Positions 46,947 to 55,489 of a DNA stretch of 64,000 nucleotides are shown piece after piece. This DNA is from Nocardia spumae. GTDB taxonomy: Bacteria > Actinomycetota > Actinomycetes > Mycobacteriales > Mycobacteriaceae. Numbering within the stretch: position 1 is the stretch's first letter; every line of letters starts with the position of its first letter. Under the pieces are notes generated by a model. The model saw nothing but the letters and a program-made list of their open reading frames with translations. It was not told where the DNA came from and did no database searches. Where the stretch lies: contig NZ_JAJFZL010000001.1 of NCBI RefSeq assembly GCF_020733635.1, forward strand, positions 1,922,001 to 1,986,000. The letters run 5' to 3'. The translations under genes and the position numbers were made by a program.

Positions 46947-47864
46947 CTACCCGCGGTGTGACGAATCGGATGTCTTCATCTTGTCCAGCATCCGGGGTTG
47001 CCACCGGTAGAACCAACTGAATTTGTAGGACTCGCCCTCGGGGGACGAGGTGGCCGCGTAGGTGAAGCGACGGTCGGCCGTGCTGACCGGGACCGAGTCG
47101 ACGAGCTGCTCGAAACGTGGGTCGATCGGCACCGGGAGTGCCGTCGGGTCCGGCGTGATCACCGGGAAGCAGAGGCGCTCGATCCGAGACGAGTCCCAGC
47201 TGAACGTGGCGTAGATATCGAATGCTTTCGCGGTGAGCGCGAGGAATTGGTCGCTCGGGTCCGCGAATCCGGCGTCCCGGTGCAGCGCGGCGATCGCGCC
47301 GGGTTCGAAGTGCTCGGCCGGAAGTCCGGGGAAGTACACGTTCATGGTCTTGTCGTGGTAGTCGATGCCGAGCAGGCCGACCTTGTCCGCCAAGCCGTGC
47401 CGGGCGAACATCTCGGCGTGCTCGGCCAGACCGGCCGGCATGGACGGGAGTGCGGCGAGCTCGGCTACCCGCTGCATACCGTCGGCGGGAAAGAACGGCC
47501 AGATCTTCTTGAAGCCGCCGGCCACGCCGATGTCGATCCCATAGCTGTCGACGGGACACTGTTCGCGGACCTGGTCGAGCAGAGTGCCGATCGGATGATC
47601 GGTCTCCGGGAGCAGCTCGGCGGACCGGGCGATGTCGTAGGGATCGATGTCGTTGGGCAGGGTGAGGAAGCGATAGTCGAGATCACCCGAACGACGTGCT
47701 TCGGTGACCACTCTGAACGAGACCACCGACTGTGCGAGCATCGAGCCGTAAGCGGTCAGGGCGGGGAGGACGGCGTCTCGTGCGCAGGGTACGTGCACCA
47801 GTCGCGCGGATTTCTCGATGGCCGCATACAGATCGTCCAGTTCGGATTCGGTCGTGGTGTCCAT
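46947..47864 (-). CDS. ABBA-fold aromatic prenyltransferase (NphB/CloQ family)
   Basis: A soluble prenyltransferase of 305 residues, close to NphB (307). Family landmarks run along the whole length: YAAIEKSARLVHVPCARDAVLPALTAYG, PETDHPIGTLLDQVREQCPVDSYGIDIGVAGGFKKIWPFFPADGMQRVAELAALPSMPAGLAEHAEMFARHGLADKV, YHDKTMNVYF, FDIYATFSWDSSRIERLCFPVITPDPTALP and SYKFSWFY. These enzymes attach C5-C15 prenyl groups to aromatic acceptors and lack the DDxxD motif, which is also absent here. No polyketide, phenazine or isoprenoid gene is adjacent, so the acceptor is unknown. The ATG at 47864 has GGGAGG upstream. Confidence 0.92.
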   Translation of the reverse strand: MDTTTESELDDLYAAIEKSARLVHVPCARDAVLPALTAYGSMLAQSVVSFRVVTEARRSGDLDYRFLTLPNDIDPYDIARSAELLPETDHPIGTLLDQVREQCPVDSYGIDIGVAGGFKKIWPFFPADGMQRVAELAALPSMPAGLAEHAEMFARHGLADKVGLLGIDYHDKTMNVYFPGLPAEHFEPGAIAALHRDAGFADPSDQFLALTAKAFDIYATFSWDSSRIERLCFPVITPDPTALPVPIDPRFEQLVDSVPVSTADRRFTYAATSSPEGESYKFSWFYRWQPRMLDKMKTSDSSHRG

Positions 47865-48160
47865 GCGTCCTCCCGGAGGTGGGTGCTACGAGCAACAGCG
47901 CGATCTCGCCGATCCCGGCTCGGCTCGACCTCAGGTCGTGCCGGGCGGAGTCGAATGCGGAACGCGGACAGCATTTTAGGCAGCGGCGTGGCCTCGGGCC
48001 GCCGGGCGACTACCCGGTGCTGGGAGCCCGCACGAGCTGAAATCCGTTGACTGCTTTGCCGATTGAGAAGGGCTGGGCGAACGCCCGCCCGGCCGGTAGC
48101 CATCGGAGGGGAGGAGGTGGGCAGGCGGAGGATTGCGGGCACTACCGGCCTGATGATTCG
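47865..48160. other. Intergenic region upstream of the prenyltransferase
   Basis: About 296 bp between the prenyltransferase start and tRNA-Gly. It should hold the prenyltransferase promoter. No gene, strong dyad or terminator was recognised. Confidence 0.4.
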
Positions 48161-48236
48161 TGGAGCGGATGACGGGATTCGAACCCGCGACCCTCACCTT
48201 GGCAAGGTGATGCGCTACCAGCTGCGCTACATCCGC
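48161..48236 (-). tRNA. tRNA-Gly (anticodon GCC)
   Basis: On the minus strand from 48236, acceptor GCGGATG pairs with CATCCGC. The anticodon stem CACCT/AGGTG holds loop TTGCCAA (GCC). T-arm GCGGGTTCGAATCCCGT is present. Discriminator T and the CCA end are encoded. Confidence 0.97.
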
Positions 48237-48312
48237 GTTCCGCCTCGCGGCGGTGCGAGGAAAACAATAGCCGATCGCGGCGGGGAACCGCGAATCCGCA
48301 GGTCGGGGCACT

Positions 48313-49527
48313 TCAGCTGAGCAGCAGATGTACTTGCAGCTCACCGACGAGGAAGCCGAGCACACCGCCGATGGCGACAAGTTTCCACTCGTCCTGCTTG
48401 AAGGCCGGGCGCAGCAACCCCTCGTACTCGTCGTCGGTCAGCTGCCGGGTCTTCTCGATCACCAGATTGCGCAGATCCAGGGTCCGCATCGCATGGTCCT
48501 CGAATCCGGCTGCGGCGCTTCGGATATACGCGAGCATCTCGGGCACGATCTCGCGCTTGACCCGGGCGATCGTGTCACCGGCCACCAGCGTCACCAGCGG
48601 CTGCGCGGGCGCGGACTGGGTGTCGATGAATTCGTCCATCCGCCGGGCGAGAATCGAGGCCAGCCGGTCCGACCGCTCGCCGTTCAGTACCGCCTCCAGC
48701 ATCTTGGCCGGGGTCAGGATCTCGGTGGCGATCAGATCGCCGTAGTCGATGCAGACCTGCTCACGGCGCTTGTGGAACAGGCCCTGCCAGCCGATCCGGC
48801 CGATGATCCGCCACGGCCGCACCGGGCGGAAGATCATCTGCAGCGCCAGCCAGTCGGTGACCAGGCCGGTGAAGCCGCCGAACAGCGGCATCAGCCATGA
48901 GGAATGAGTGAAGGCCCAGGTGATCATCTGCACGAAACCGAGCAGCGTGCCGAACAGCAATCCCGATCGCACGATGAATCGCAGTTCCTGGTGGCCGACC
49001 CGGCGCACCATCTCCACCAGCAGCGCCTTGTCGTTGACGAGGGTGTCGATGGCGATGGACCGCAGATCCATGATCTGGTCGAGGTTGGTCCGCAGGTCGG
49101 TGACGATCTCGTCGATCAGCTCGGGCACATCGCGCTGGACGCGGCGGATCATCGCCTCGCGGGCGAACTGCGGCATGGTGACCCACAGTCGCGGTTCGTA
49201 GCGCATCATCAGCTCGTGCACGGTGTGCGAGACCGCCTCGTCGAGCGGTTCGCGCAGCGTCGTGGTGAGCGCGGCGACGTCGATGCGGCCGAGGATCTCC
49301 TGCGGGTCGATCAGCCGGGAGAACATCAGATCCACCGCGATGGTCGCCATCCGCGGCGCGGCCTTCGGGATCACGCCCTGCCAGCCGAACCAGGGCCGGA
49401 TGCCGCGGAATTCCAGGGGGCGGCACAGCATTTCGACGGCGACGAGTTTGGTGGTCCAGCCGATCAGCGCGGCAACCACCGGGATCGAGCAGTACAGCAG
49501 CCAGTGTTCGGTGAAATCGGCGATCAC
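48313..49527 (-). CDS. DUF445 family membrane protein
   Basis: A 404-residue protein with the DUF445 layout. An N-terminal membrane segment (LLYCSIPVVAALIGWTTKLVAVEML) leads into the motif PLEFRG..PWFGWQGVIPKAAPRMA. A central membrane pair (LLFGTLLGFVQMITWAF, LMPLFGGFTGLVTDWLALQMIFRP) leads into the repeated motif WRIIGRIGWQGLFHKRREQV. A last segment (LVAIGGVLGFLVGELQVHLLL) ends the chain. The internal repeat of W.G..P/HK is typical. Function is unknown. It starts at a GTG at 49527. tRNA-Gly lies 76 bp upstream of its 3' end. Confidence 0.9.
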   Translation of the reverse strand: MIADFTEHWLLYCSIPVVAALIGWTTKLVAVEMLCRPLEFRGIRPWFGWQGVIPKAAPRMATIAVDLMFSRLIDPQEILGRIDVAALTTTLREPLDEAVSHTVHELMMRYEPRLWVTMPQFAREAMIRRVQRDVPELIDEIVTDLRTNLDQIMDLRSIAIDTLVNDKALLVEMVRRVGHQELRFIVRSGLLFGTLLGFVQMITWAFTHSSWLMPLFGGFTGLVTDWLALQMIFRPVRPWRIIGRIGWQGLFHKRREQVCIDYGDLIATEILTPAKMLEAVLNGERSDRLASILARRMDEFIDTQSAPAQPLVTLVAGDTIARVKREIVPEMLAYIRSAAAGFEDHAMRTLDLRNLVIEKTRQLTDDEYEGLLRPAFKQDEWKLVAIGGVLGFLVGELQVHLLLS

Positions 49528-49602
49528 GCGGCCGCCCCGAGATGAATCGATGAGGAGAAGTCGAGGCCCACGCGCGAACTGTAACAGGTTCTAACCGGGG
49601 GT

Positions 49603-50049
49603 TTACCGGGAGCCGGTCCCCGGACCGGCCGCCAGGAACATGTAGCTCTTCTCCTCGACGCGGCGCGCGATGCGCCAGGTCCCGTCGACGCGGGCGAAGG
49701 TGTCCAGATACCAGAGTCCGCACAACATGAGGTTCTGGTTGCCCTCCTCGCCGACCAGCATCGGATTGTGGCACATGGTGCGCGCGGTGGCGCTGTCGCC
49801 GTCGAGCGTGATCGAGGAATTGCTGATCAGATGCTGGAAGGCCGGAAAGTGGGGCATGACCGTCGCCAGGAACTGTTTGATCTCGGTGAGGTCGCCGCAG
49901 GCGCCGCCCATCGCGGAGTAGTCCACATAGGCGTCGGCGGTGAAGATCTCGTCGAGCAGTTCCCACTGCCGGCTGTCCACGGCATGGGAGTACCGCACCA
50001 TCAGATCCTCGATTTCGAGCCGATCCGAAATCTCCTGCAACGACAACAT
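49603..50049 (-). CDS. SnoaL-like (NTF2 fold) protein
   Basis: A 148-residue cone-shaped alpha+beta barrel protein. EISDRLEIEDLMVRYSHAVDSRQWELLDEIFTADAYVDYSAMGG is the usual opening of SnoaL_4 proteins, with Tyr/Asp positions matching ring-hydroxylating dioxygenase small-subunit-like folds. DGTWRIARRVEEKSYMF is the closing strand pair. The reaction is unknown. The ATG at 50049 has AGAGGT upstream. It follows the MmcQ/YjbR gene by 31 bp on the same strand. Confidence 0.87.
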   Translation of the reverse strand: MLSLQEISDRLEIEDLMVRYSHAVDSRQWELLDEIFTADAYVDYSAMGGACGDLTEIKQFLATVMPHFPAFQHLISNSSITLDGDSATARTMCHNPMLVGEEGNQNLMLCGLWYLDTFARVDGTWRIARRVEEKSYMFLAAGPGTGSR

Positions 50050-50080
50050 GGGTACCTCTCGAGTGGTGGTGCGGGTCGAT

Positions 50081-50431
50081 CTATTCGGTGCCGGGGGAGT
50101 TCGCGTCGAAGGCCCGGACCAGGGTGCGCGGGGCCTTGCGCCGCCAGGCATCGGTCAGCAGTTCATCCAGGACGGCGGTGTCGATCGCGCCGAGTTCGAC
50201 GCGGACCGCCGCCAACCGCTTACCCCACCATCGCTGCGAGCAGCAGTGCGGATGCTCCGCCACCGCCTCCCGGATCTCGGACTCGCTCACCATCACATGG
50301 GCGTGGTCGGCATCGGGCAGCGTCGCGAAGATCGCCTTGCGCACCCGGAACGACGGCATGTCGAAATGCGGCGCCTCGATGGACTCGGGCAGCCCCAGCG
50401 CAATGCGCCGGACGTCGTCGGCATAGGCCAT
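50081..50431 (-). CDS. MmcQ/YjbR family protein
   Basis: A 116-residue protein of the CyaY-like DNA-binding-fold family: ADDVRRIALGLPESIEAPHFDMPSFRVRKAIFATL, then a strand, and HPHCCSQRWWGKRLAAVRVELGAID, DELLTDAWRRKAPRTLVRAF. The family is widespread and poorly understood. The ATG at 50431 starts the conserved part; 18 further in-frame residues upstream look non-coding. Probable two-gene unit with the SnoaL-like gene. Confidence 0.87.
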   Translation of the reverse strand: MAYADDVRRIALGLPESIEAPHFDMPSFRVRKAIFATLPDADHAHVMVSESEIREAVAEHPHCCSQRWWGKRLAAVRVELGAIDTAVLDELLTDAWRRKAPRTLVRAFDANSPGTE

Positions 50432-50498
50432 GCGCCCGATTATGCTGCCCGGCCCGCGTGCTCGCCGCGGGATCGGCGAGATCATCCGGGCGCGTGGC

Positions 50499-51884
50499 TC
50501 ATCCGAGATCGGCGAGCGCGGCCTCGATGGCGCGGTGGAAGGTCGGGTAGGCGTAGATCATCTCGCGCAGTGTGGTGACCGGGACGCGGGCGTGGACGGC
50601 GACGACCAGTGCGCTGAGTACCTCACCGCCGATCGGGCCGACCGAGGTGGCGCCCACGAGAACGCCGCGATCGGCGTCCGCGACCAGTTTGACGAATCCG
50701 GTATTGCCGGGGCCGTGGATCCAGCCCCTGGTCGAACTCGGCACCTCGGCCCGGCCGGTCCACACATTCAGTCCCGCGTCGCGCGCCTGCGCCTCGGTCA
50801 TACCGACGGCGCCGACCTCGGGCTCGGTGAAGGTGACGTTCGGGACCGCGTGGTACTGGGCGGGTTCGGCCGGTGCGCCGAGGATATCGGCGGCGGCGAG
50901 GCGCGCCTGATACGTCGACATGTGGGTGAAGGCGCCGTGCCCGGTCACATCGCCGATCGCCCAGACCCCCTCGGCCGCGCGCATGCGGTCGTCGACGGAG
51001 ATGCCGTGGGCCCGCTCGTCCAGCCCGATCGCGCCGATACCCAGCGCCGACAGGTCGGTGGTGCGTCCCGCGGCGATCAGCAGGCGCTGGGCGCGCACCG
51101 GATCTCCGGTGCTCAGCCGCACCGTGAAATAGCTGCCGTCGTGATCGACACGGATCACGTCGACGCCGGTGCGGACCGAAATCCCTTCTTCGGCATAGAC
51201 TTTCGCGAGGGTTTCGGCGGCCTCGGGTTCGGCGCGCGGCAACAGCCGGCTGCGCACGATCATGGTGACCTCGGCGCCGAATCGGGAGAAGATCTGCGCG
51301 AATTCGGCGCCCACGGGACCGCCGCCGAGCACGATCAGCGATTCCGGCGCCTCGGTCGTGGTCACCGCGTCCCGGTTGGTCCAGTACGGTGTCGCGGCCA
51401 GGCCGTCGATCGGCGGGACGGCCGGGGCGGTGCCGGGATTGAGCACGATCGCGCGCTGGGCCCGGATCTCGCGGGGGCCCGTGGGGGTGTCGACGCGGAC
51501 CTCGCCGGGACCGGTGATGCGGCCCCAGCCGCGGACGAAGGTGCCGCCGGCGGCCTCGAAACGTTCCACCGCCACCCGGTCGTCCCAGTCGTCGGTGGCC
51601 TCGTCCCGGATCCGCCGTGCGACCGGCGCCCAATCCGGTTGTACCCGAGCGGTTCCCGCGAGGGTGCCGACCCGGCGGGCCTCGGCGAGGGTGCCGGCCG
51701 CGCGAACCATCATCTTGGTCGGGACGCAGGCGTAGTACGGGCATTCGCCGCCGACCAGCCGGCCCTCGACGCCGATCACCGCGAGCCCGGCCCGGGCCAG
51801 GTCGGTGGCCACGGCCTCGCCGCCGGGGCCCATACCGATGACGACGGCATCCACGGATTCGGTTGCCGGGGTTTCGGCGGGCAT
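50499..51884 (-). CDS. FAD-dependent pyridine nucleotide-disulfide oxidoreductase
   Basis: A class I flavoprotein of 461 residues. FAD motif: AVVIGMGPGGEAVATDLARAG. Redox-active C-x4-C: GGECPYYACVPTK (Cys48, Cys53). NAD(P) motif: LIVLGGGPVGAEFAQIFSRFG. Second FAD motif: GVWAIGDVTG. The C-terminal dimer domain ends YAYPTFHRAIEAAL. Lipoamide and mercuric-type enzymes have H.HPT..E, so the catalytic His-Glu pair is replaced here by Tyr and Arg. It is therefore not a dihydrolipoamide dehydrogenase; a quinone or low-molecular-weight disulfide reductase is possible. Confidence 0.9.
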   Translation of the reverse strand: MPAETPATESVDAVVIGMGPGGEAVATDLARAGLAVIGVEGRLVGGECPYYACVPTKMMVRAAGTLAEARRVGTLAGTARVQPDWAPVARRIRDEATDDWDDRVAVERFEAAGGTFVRGWGRITGPGEVRVDTPTGPREIRAQRAIVLNPGTAPAVPPIDGLAATPYWTNRDAVTTTEAPESLIVLGGGPVGAEFAQIFSRFGAEVTMIVRSRLLPRAEPEAAETLAKVYAEEGISVRTGVDVIRVDHDGSYFTVRLSTGDPVRAQRLLIAAGRTTDLSALGIGAIGLDERAHGISVDDRMRAAEGVWAIGDVTGHGAFTHMSTYQARLAAADILGAPAEPAQYHAVPNVTFTEPEVGAVGMTEAQARDAGLNVWTGRAEVPSSTRGWIHGPGNTGFVKLVADADRGVLVGATSVGPIGGEVLSALVVAVHARVPVTTLREMIYAYPTFHRAIEAALADLG

Positions 51885-52021
51885 GCGATCACGCTCCTTC
51901 GATGATGCGACACGGGCGGGACGACGGTCCCGCTGACCATCCTGGCAGGCGCCTCCGGTCCCGGTGGGGAACGACAGGTCGGCATTCGGCGCATTCGGCT
52001 GCGCGACCCGGGTGCGGATGG

Positions 52022-52250
52022 ATGATTCTCGAGAACAAGAATTCGACTCTCGCGCTTGCCGAACGGCCCCGCGACGGAGCGGTGCTGATCGAGGACGATC
52101 GGATCGCGGAGGTCGCGATCGGCAGCCAGATCGAGGTCGATCCGGGAGCCGTGCGGGTGGTGGACCCGCGCGGCGCGACGGTGCTTGCGGGGACTCGGCG
52201 ACGGCACACCCATATCAGCCGGCCGCTGGATTTCCTGGGAGGAGTTCGCG
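52022..52250 (+). pseudogene. Amidohydrolase, N-terminal remnant
   Basis: From the ATG at 52022 the frame reads ILENKNSTLALAERPRDGAVLIEDDRIAEVAIGSQIEV, then PGAVRVVDPRGATVLAGTRRRHTHISRPL. This is the beta-sandwich start of metal-dependent amidohydrolases up to the HxH metal motif. The match stops after about 70 residues and the frame ends at 52390 without the barrel. The missing ~350 residues and the adjacent CaiB-like C-terminus suggest an internal deletion joining two genes. Confidence 0.7.
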
Positions 52251-52259
52251 GTGCGCTGG

Positions 52260-52568
52260 AAATCCCACACCGGGTCGGTGGGCCGGCCCGGTTCGGCGCC
52301 GGTCCGGATTCCGGACGCGGCTCGTCGTCTGGTGGTGACCAGTCTGCTAGGGGCCGGAATGCTCATGCACTGCGGTGTTTTCGTCCGTGACGGTGAGCTC
52401 GTGGCTGGGGCCTGGGGCCGGCGCTCGTGCCCCGACGTCGCCGGCGGTTCGCGCGCGACGATCCCCGGGGTCGGCGAACACGCCAAGGAAGTATTGCGCG
52501 AGTTGGGATTCGACGACAAACGAGTGGAGGAGCTACTCGCCACCGAGGTGGCCCGGCAAGCGGACTGA
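52260..52568 (+). pseudogene. CaiB/BaiF CoA-transferase, C-terminal remnant
   Basis: In a different frame from the amidohydrolase remnant, the last ~45 residues read SRATIPGVGEHAKEVLRELGFDDKRVEELLATEV. This is the C-terminal signature of class III CoA-transferases (P.LGEHT.EVL.ELG...). The preceding residues are only loosely similar, and the N-terminal ~300 residues of the enzyme are absent. It ends 6 bp before the convergent DHFR-like gene. Confidence 0.65.
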
Positions 52569-52574
52569 CGCGAT

Positions 52575-53111
52575 CTACTCCGGCCGATAGACCAGGACCA
52601 CCACCCCGTTGTCGTGGCGCCGGACATCGAGCAGCGTCAGTGCCGGCACGTAGTCGATATCGGCGAACAACCGATGCCCGCGGGCGACCGCGACCGGAGT
52701 CAGCAACAGATGGAGTTCGTCGATCAGCCGATGGCGCAGCAGGGTGTCGTCCAACCGCCCGGTGCCGTACTTGACGATATTCCCGCCGGGCCGCCGCTTG
52801 AGCTCGCCGATGAATTCGGCCACGTCGCCGTCGATGATCGTGGCGTTCCAGCCGGCCTCCCGCAGTGTGGTCGAGGCGACGTATTTCGGAATGCGATTCA
52901 TGGTGTCCACGAACGGATTCGACGGCATGGCGGTGTAGGCCCGCGCCAGCCCGGCGTAGGTGTGGCGGCCGAGCAGGAGGGCGTCGGCGTCGGCCAGCAG
53001 TTCGGTCGCGTACCGCTGATGCTGCTCACCGAGATACGACATCGCCCACTCGCCGGGGGAGTCGATATCCCCGCCCAGGCTCACATGGGTGGATTCGATC
53101 AGTTTCCGCAT
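52575..53111 (-). CDS. Dihydrofolate reductase-fold protein (RibD C-terminal family)
   Basis: A 178-residue protein: MRKLIESTHVSLGGDIDSPGEWA at the N-terminus, ADALLLGRHTYAGLARAY, PKYVASTTL, GNIVKYGTGRLDDTLLRHRLIDELHLLLTPVAVARGHRLFADI and the last strand GVVVLVYRPE. This is the YyaP/YwjB-type DHFR-like family, NADPH-dependent reductases of uncertain substrate. The ATG at 53111 has GGAGG about 9 nt upstream. Confidence 0.92.
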   Translation of the reverse strand: MRKLIESTHVSLGGDIDSPGEWAMSYLGEQHQRYATELLADADALLLGRHTYAGLARAYTAMPSNPFVDTMNRIPKYVASTTLREAGWNATIIDGDVAEFIGELKRRPGGNIVKYGTGRLDDTLLRHRLIDELHLLLTPVAVARGHRLFADIDYVPALTLLDVRRHDNGVVVLVYRPE

Positions 53112-53174
53112 CGCGCGCCATCCTCCGGTCCGGCATACCGTGACATGAGTGGGGACGAGCCGAACCGGACGAAT

Positions 53175-54005
53175 TCATCGGTGGCGGCCGGGCGAACGCG
53201 CACCGGTGGTCCGGCGGTCGGTTCGGTAGCGGCCCGGGGTGGTTCCGATGATGCCGGTGAACGCCGCGATGAAACCGCTCGGGTTGGACCAGCCGCAGGC
53301 ATAGGCGGTTCGAGTGGTGTCGTGGCCGTCGGCGAGGAGTACGAGCGCGTGGTAGATGCGCAGTTGTGTGCGCCACTCGTAGAAGGTCATCCCGAGTTCG
53401 TCGCGGAACAGCCGGCTGAGGGTACGGGTGCTGGCTCCGATCGTCTTCCCGAGTTCGGCCAGCGTGGCATTGTCCGCCGGTGTCTCGTGCAGCCTCCGGG
53501 CGATGGCCTGTAGCCGGTCGTCCTGCGGCTCCGGTAGCTGTAGCGGCTGTTCGTCCGCGTCGCGGAGTTCGTCGACGAGGACCCGATGCAGGCGGGTGCG
53601 GGCCGTGCGGCTGTAACCGGGTACGGCGTCGTCGTAGTTGCGGGGGCCGGTCAGAGCGAGCAGGACCTCGCGCGCGAGATCGGAGGCCAGGAATACGGCG
53701 GGATGATCCGGTACGAGCCGGGCGAGTGCGGGGGCGAGGAAGACGATCCGGATATCGGTATCGCCGTGGGCGCGGTGGTAGTGCGGAAATCCTGCGGGGG
53801 TCCACGCGATTCGGTTGGCGGGTACCACCGAGGTGCCTCGCTCGGTATGCACGGCCAGGACGCCGGTGGCCGCGTAGACCAGATGTCCCCGGGTGTGGGT
53901 CTGCACCGTACTCGTTTCGCCGGAGGGCCAGAAGTGCCGCCCGCCGGACGGCCACAGCTGTGACGTCACACCGGTATTGGAACGAGGTTGGCTGGGTACG
54001 GGCAT
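53175..54005 (-). CDS. AraC family transcriptional regulator
   Basis: A regulator of 276 residues. The N-terminal cupin-like sensor is TVQTHTRGHLVYAATGVLAVHTERGTSVVPANRIAWTPAGFPHYHRAHGD. The C-terminal AraC double helix-turn-helix (about 165-265) includes NATLAELGKTIGASTRTLSRLFRDELGMTFYEWRTQLRIYHALVLLADG and RTAYACGWSNPSGFIAAFTGIIGTTPGRYR. It is divergent from the alpha/beta-hydrolase gene across 104 bp and is a likely regulator of it. The ATG at 54005 is preferred; the open frame extends further but without domain content. Confidence 0.9.
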   Translation of the reverse strand: MPVPSQPRSNTGVTSQLWPSGGRHFWPSGETSTVQTHTRGHLVYAATGVLAVHTERGTSVVPANRIAWTPAGFPHYHRAHGDTDIRIVFLAPALARLVPDHPAVFLASDLAREVLLALTGPRNYDDAVPGYSRTARTRLHRVLVDELRDADEQPLQLPEPQDDRLQAIARRLHETPADNATLAELGKTIGASTRTLSRLFRDELGMTFYEWRTQLRIYHALVLLADGHDTTRTAYACGWSNPSGFIAAFTGIIGTTPGRYRTDRRTTGARSPGRHR

Positions 54006-54109
54006 CGGATGGCATCTTATCGGTAGCAGGCCACACCGCGTTCCGGTGAGACTGGTTGCGGCATCGGGGCAGCGGGCCTCGACGCGGCTGTCGGAGAGAA
54101 GGACAACGC

Positions 54110-54778
54110 ATGGCGACATTCGTCCTCGTCCCCGGGGGCTGGCACGGCTGGTGGTCGTTCGAGGCGGTGATCCCGCTGCTCGAGCGCGATGGTCACACCG
54201 TGCACGCCCTGACCCTGACCGGTCTGCGCCCGGACGACGACCCCGCGACGGTCGCGACCGCCAATCTCGACACCCATGCCGACGACGTCCTGCGACTCCT
54301 CGATCGTGCCCACCTCACCGACGCGACCCTGGTCGGCCACAGCTACGGCGGGATGGTGATCGCCGCTGCCGCCGACCGCGCCCGCGGCCGGGTCGCACGC
54401 CTGGTCCATCTCGACGCGTATGTCCCGCGCGACGGCGAATCGTGCTGGTCGGCAACGACCGAGGCCTACCGGCAGCTGTTCGCCGAGGGTGCGGCGGGCA
54501 CCGGTTACGCCGTCCGGCCGCCGGACGGTGGTGACCCCCGCCGCCGGCCTCACCCTCTCGCCTCGTTCGTGCAGAGGATCCGGCTCACCGGTGCGCACAC
54601 CCGGATTCCGCGCCGGGAGTTCGTCTACTGCTCGGGCTGGGCGAAGGCCACGCCGTTCGGCGATCTGCGCACCCGCCTGCACGCCGATCCCGAATGGCGG
54701 GTCCACGACCTGCCCACCGGCCACGACGCCATGCATGAGGATCCGGAAGCCGTTGCGGCACTGCTGCTCAGCGCATGA
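54110..54778 (+). CDS. Alpha/beta-hydrolase (esterase-like)
   Basis: A 222-residue hydrolase of the PcaD/HNL-esterase type. The oxyanion region is FVLVPGGWHGWWSF, the nucleophile elbow GHSYGGMV (Ser in TLVGHSYGG), and the terminal histidine motif TGHDAMHEDPEAVAALL. It is cytoplasmic, with no signal. The ATG at 54110 has AGAAGGA upstream. Its 3' end overlaps the antisense amidohydrolase remnant by 11 bp. The substrate is unknown; the divergent AraC gene may control it. Confidence 0.92.
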   Translation: MATFVLVPGGWHGWWSFEAVIPLLERDGHTVHALTLTGLRPDDDPATVATANLDTHADDVLRLLDRAHLTDATLVGHSYGGMVIAAAADRARGRVARLVHLDAYVPRDGESCWSATTEAYRQLFAEGAAGTGYAVRPPDGGDPRRRPHPLASFVQRIRLTGAHTRIPRREFVYCSGWAKATPFGDLRTRLHADPEWRVHDLPTGHDAMHEDPEAVAALLLSA

Positions 54779-54985
54779 GCACCGGGTCTTTGCTCAGACC
54801 GAGCAGTGCCGCGGTGTTGCCACGCAGCACCTGGTGGCGCACCGTCGGATCGCAGGTCTCCAGCCGGGGCAGGTAGTCCCTGGGCTCACGGAGCCCCTCC
54901 GGATGCGGGAAGTCGGAGCCGAACAGGACGTGGTCGGCGCCGATGGCATCGATGAGATCGTGGACGTCGTCCTCCGGGAACGGCT
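54768..54985 (-). pseudogene. Amidohydrolase-2 family, C-terminal remnant
   Basis: Minus-strand translation gives QPFPEDDVHDLIDAIGADHVLFGSDFPHPEGL, then REPRDYLPRLETCDPTVRHQVLRGNTAALLGLS and a TGA at 54768. That is the closing part of TIM-barrel amidohydrolases (LFGSDFPHPEG..., ...GN.A.LLGL). Only about 70 of ~350-400 residues remain. The 5' break coincides with the 5' break of a P450 remnant on the other strand. Confidence 0.8.
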
Positions 54986-55409
54986 GCTACGCGAACGGCC
55001 CGAACTGATGCCGAAGGCGGTCGAGGAACTGCTGCGGCTGGATTCGCCCTTCGTCTCCGTGGGCCGCACCGCGGTCCGGGAGACCGAATTGTGCGGGCAC
55101 GCCATCGAATCCGGTGACAAGATGCTCATCCACTGGGCCGCAGCCAACCGCGACCCGGCCGAATTCCCGGATCCGGACCGCTTCGATCCCACGCGAACAC
55201 GCAACCGCCACTTCGCTTTCGGCGCCGGTCCGCACCGCTGCGCGGGCTCCGATCTCGCCCGGTTGAATCTGCGCGTCGCGCTGGAGGAGATCGTGCGGCG
55301 GATGGACGAGATCGCGCTGGCCGACGGTGCGGCGATCGAGTACCACGCCGGGCTGGCGAGGTCGCCGCTGCGCCTGCCGATCACCTTCACCGCTCGCGAA
55401 CCGAACTGA
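54985..55409 (+). pseudogene. Cytochrome P450, C-terminal remnant
   Basis: The plus-strand frame from about 54985 reads LLRERPELMPKAVEELLRLDSPF, a K-helix with an intact ExxR. It continues through AANRDPAEFPDPDRFDPTRTRNRHFAFGAGPHRCAGSDLARLNLRVALEEI, a canonical heme motif, to the natural end at 55409. The N-terminal ~260 residues, including the I-helix, are missing. It cannot form an active P450. Confidence 0.85.
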
Positions 55410-55489
55410 GTCCCGGGCCGGCCCGTGGCCGAGAGTTGGCTTCGCCCATCGCGGTTGACGCCGTGCGGGCGACCGGTTTAGGTATCACC

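Noticed and set aside
50430..51905. A 491-codon plus-strand frame opposite the flavin oxidoreductase
   Set aside because: Antisense shadow rich in Gly/Asp/Arg/His; the minus strand has all flavoprotein motifs.
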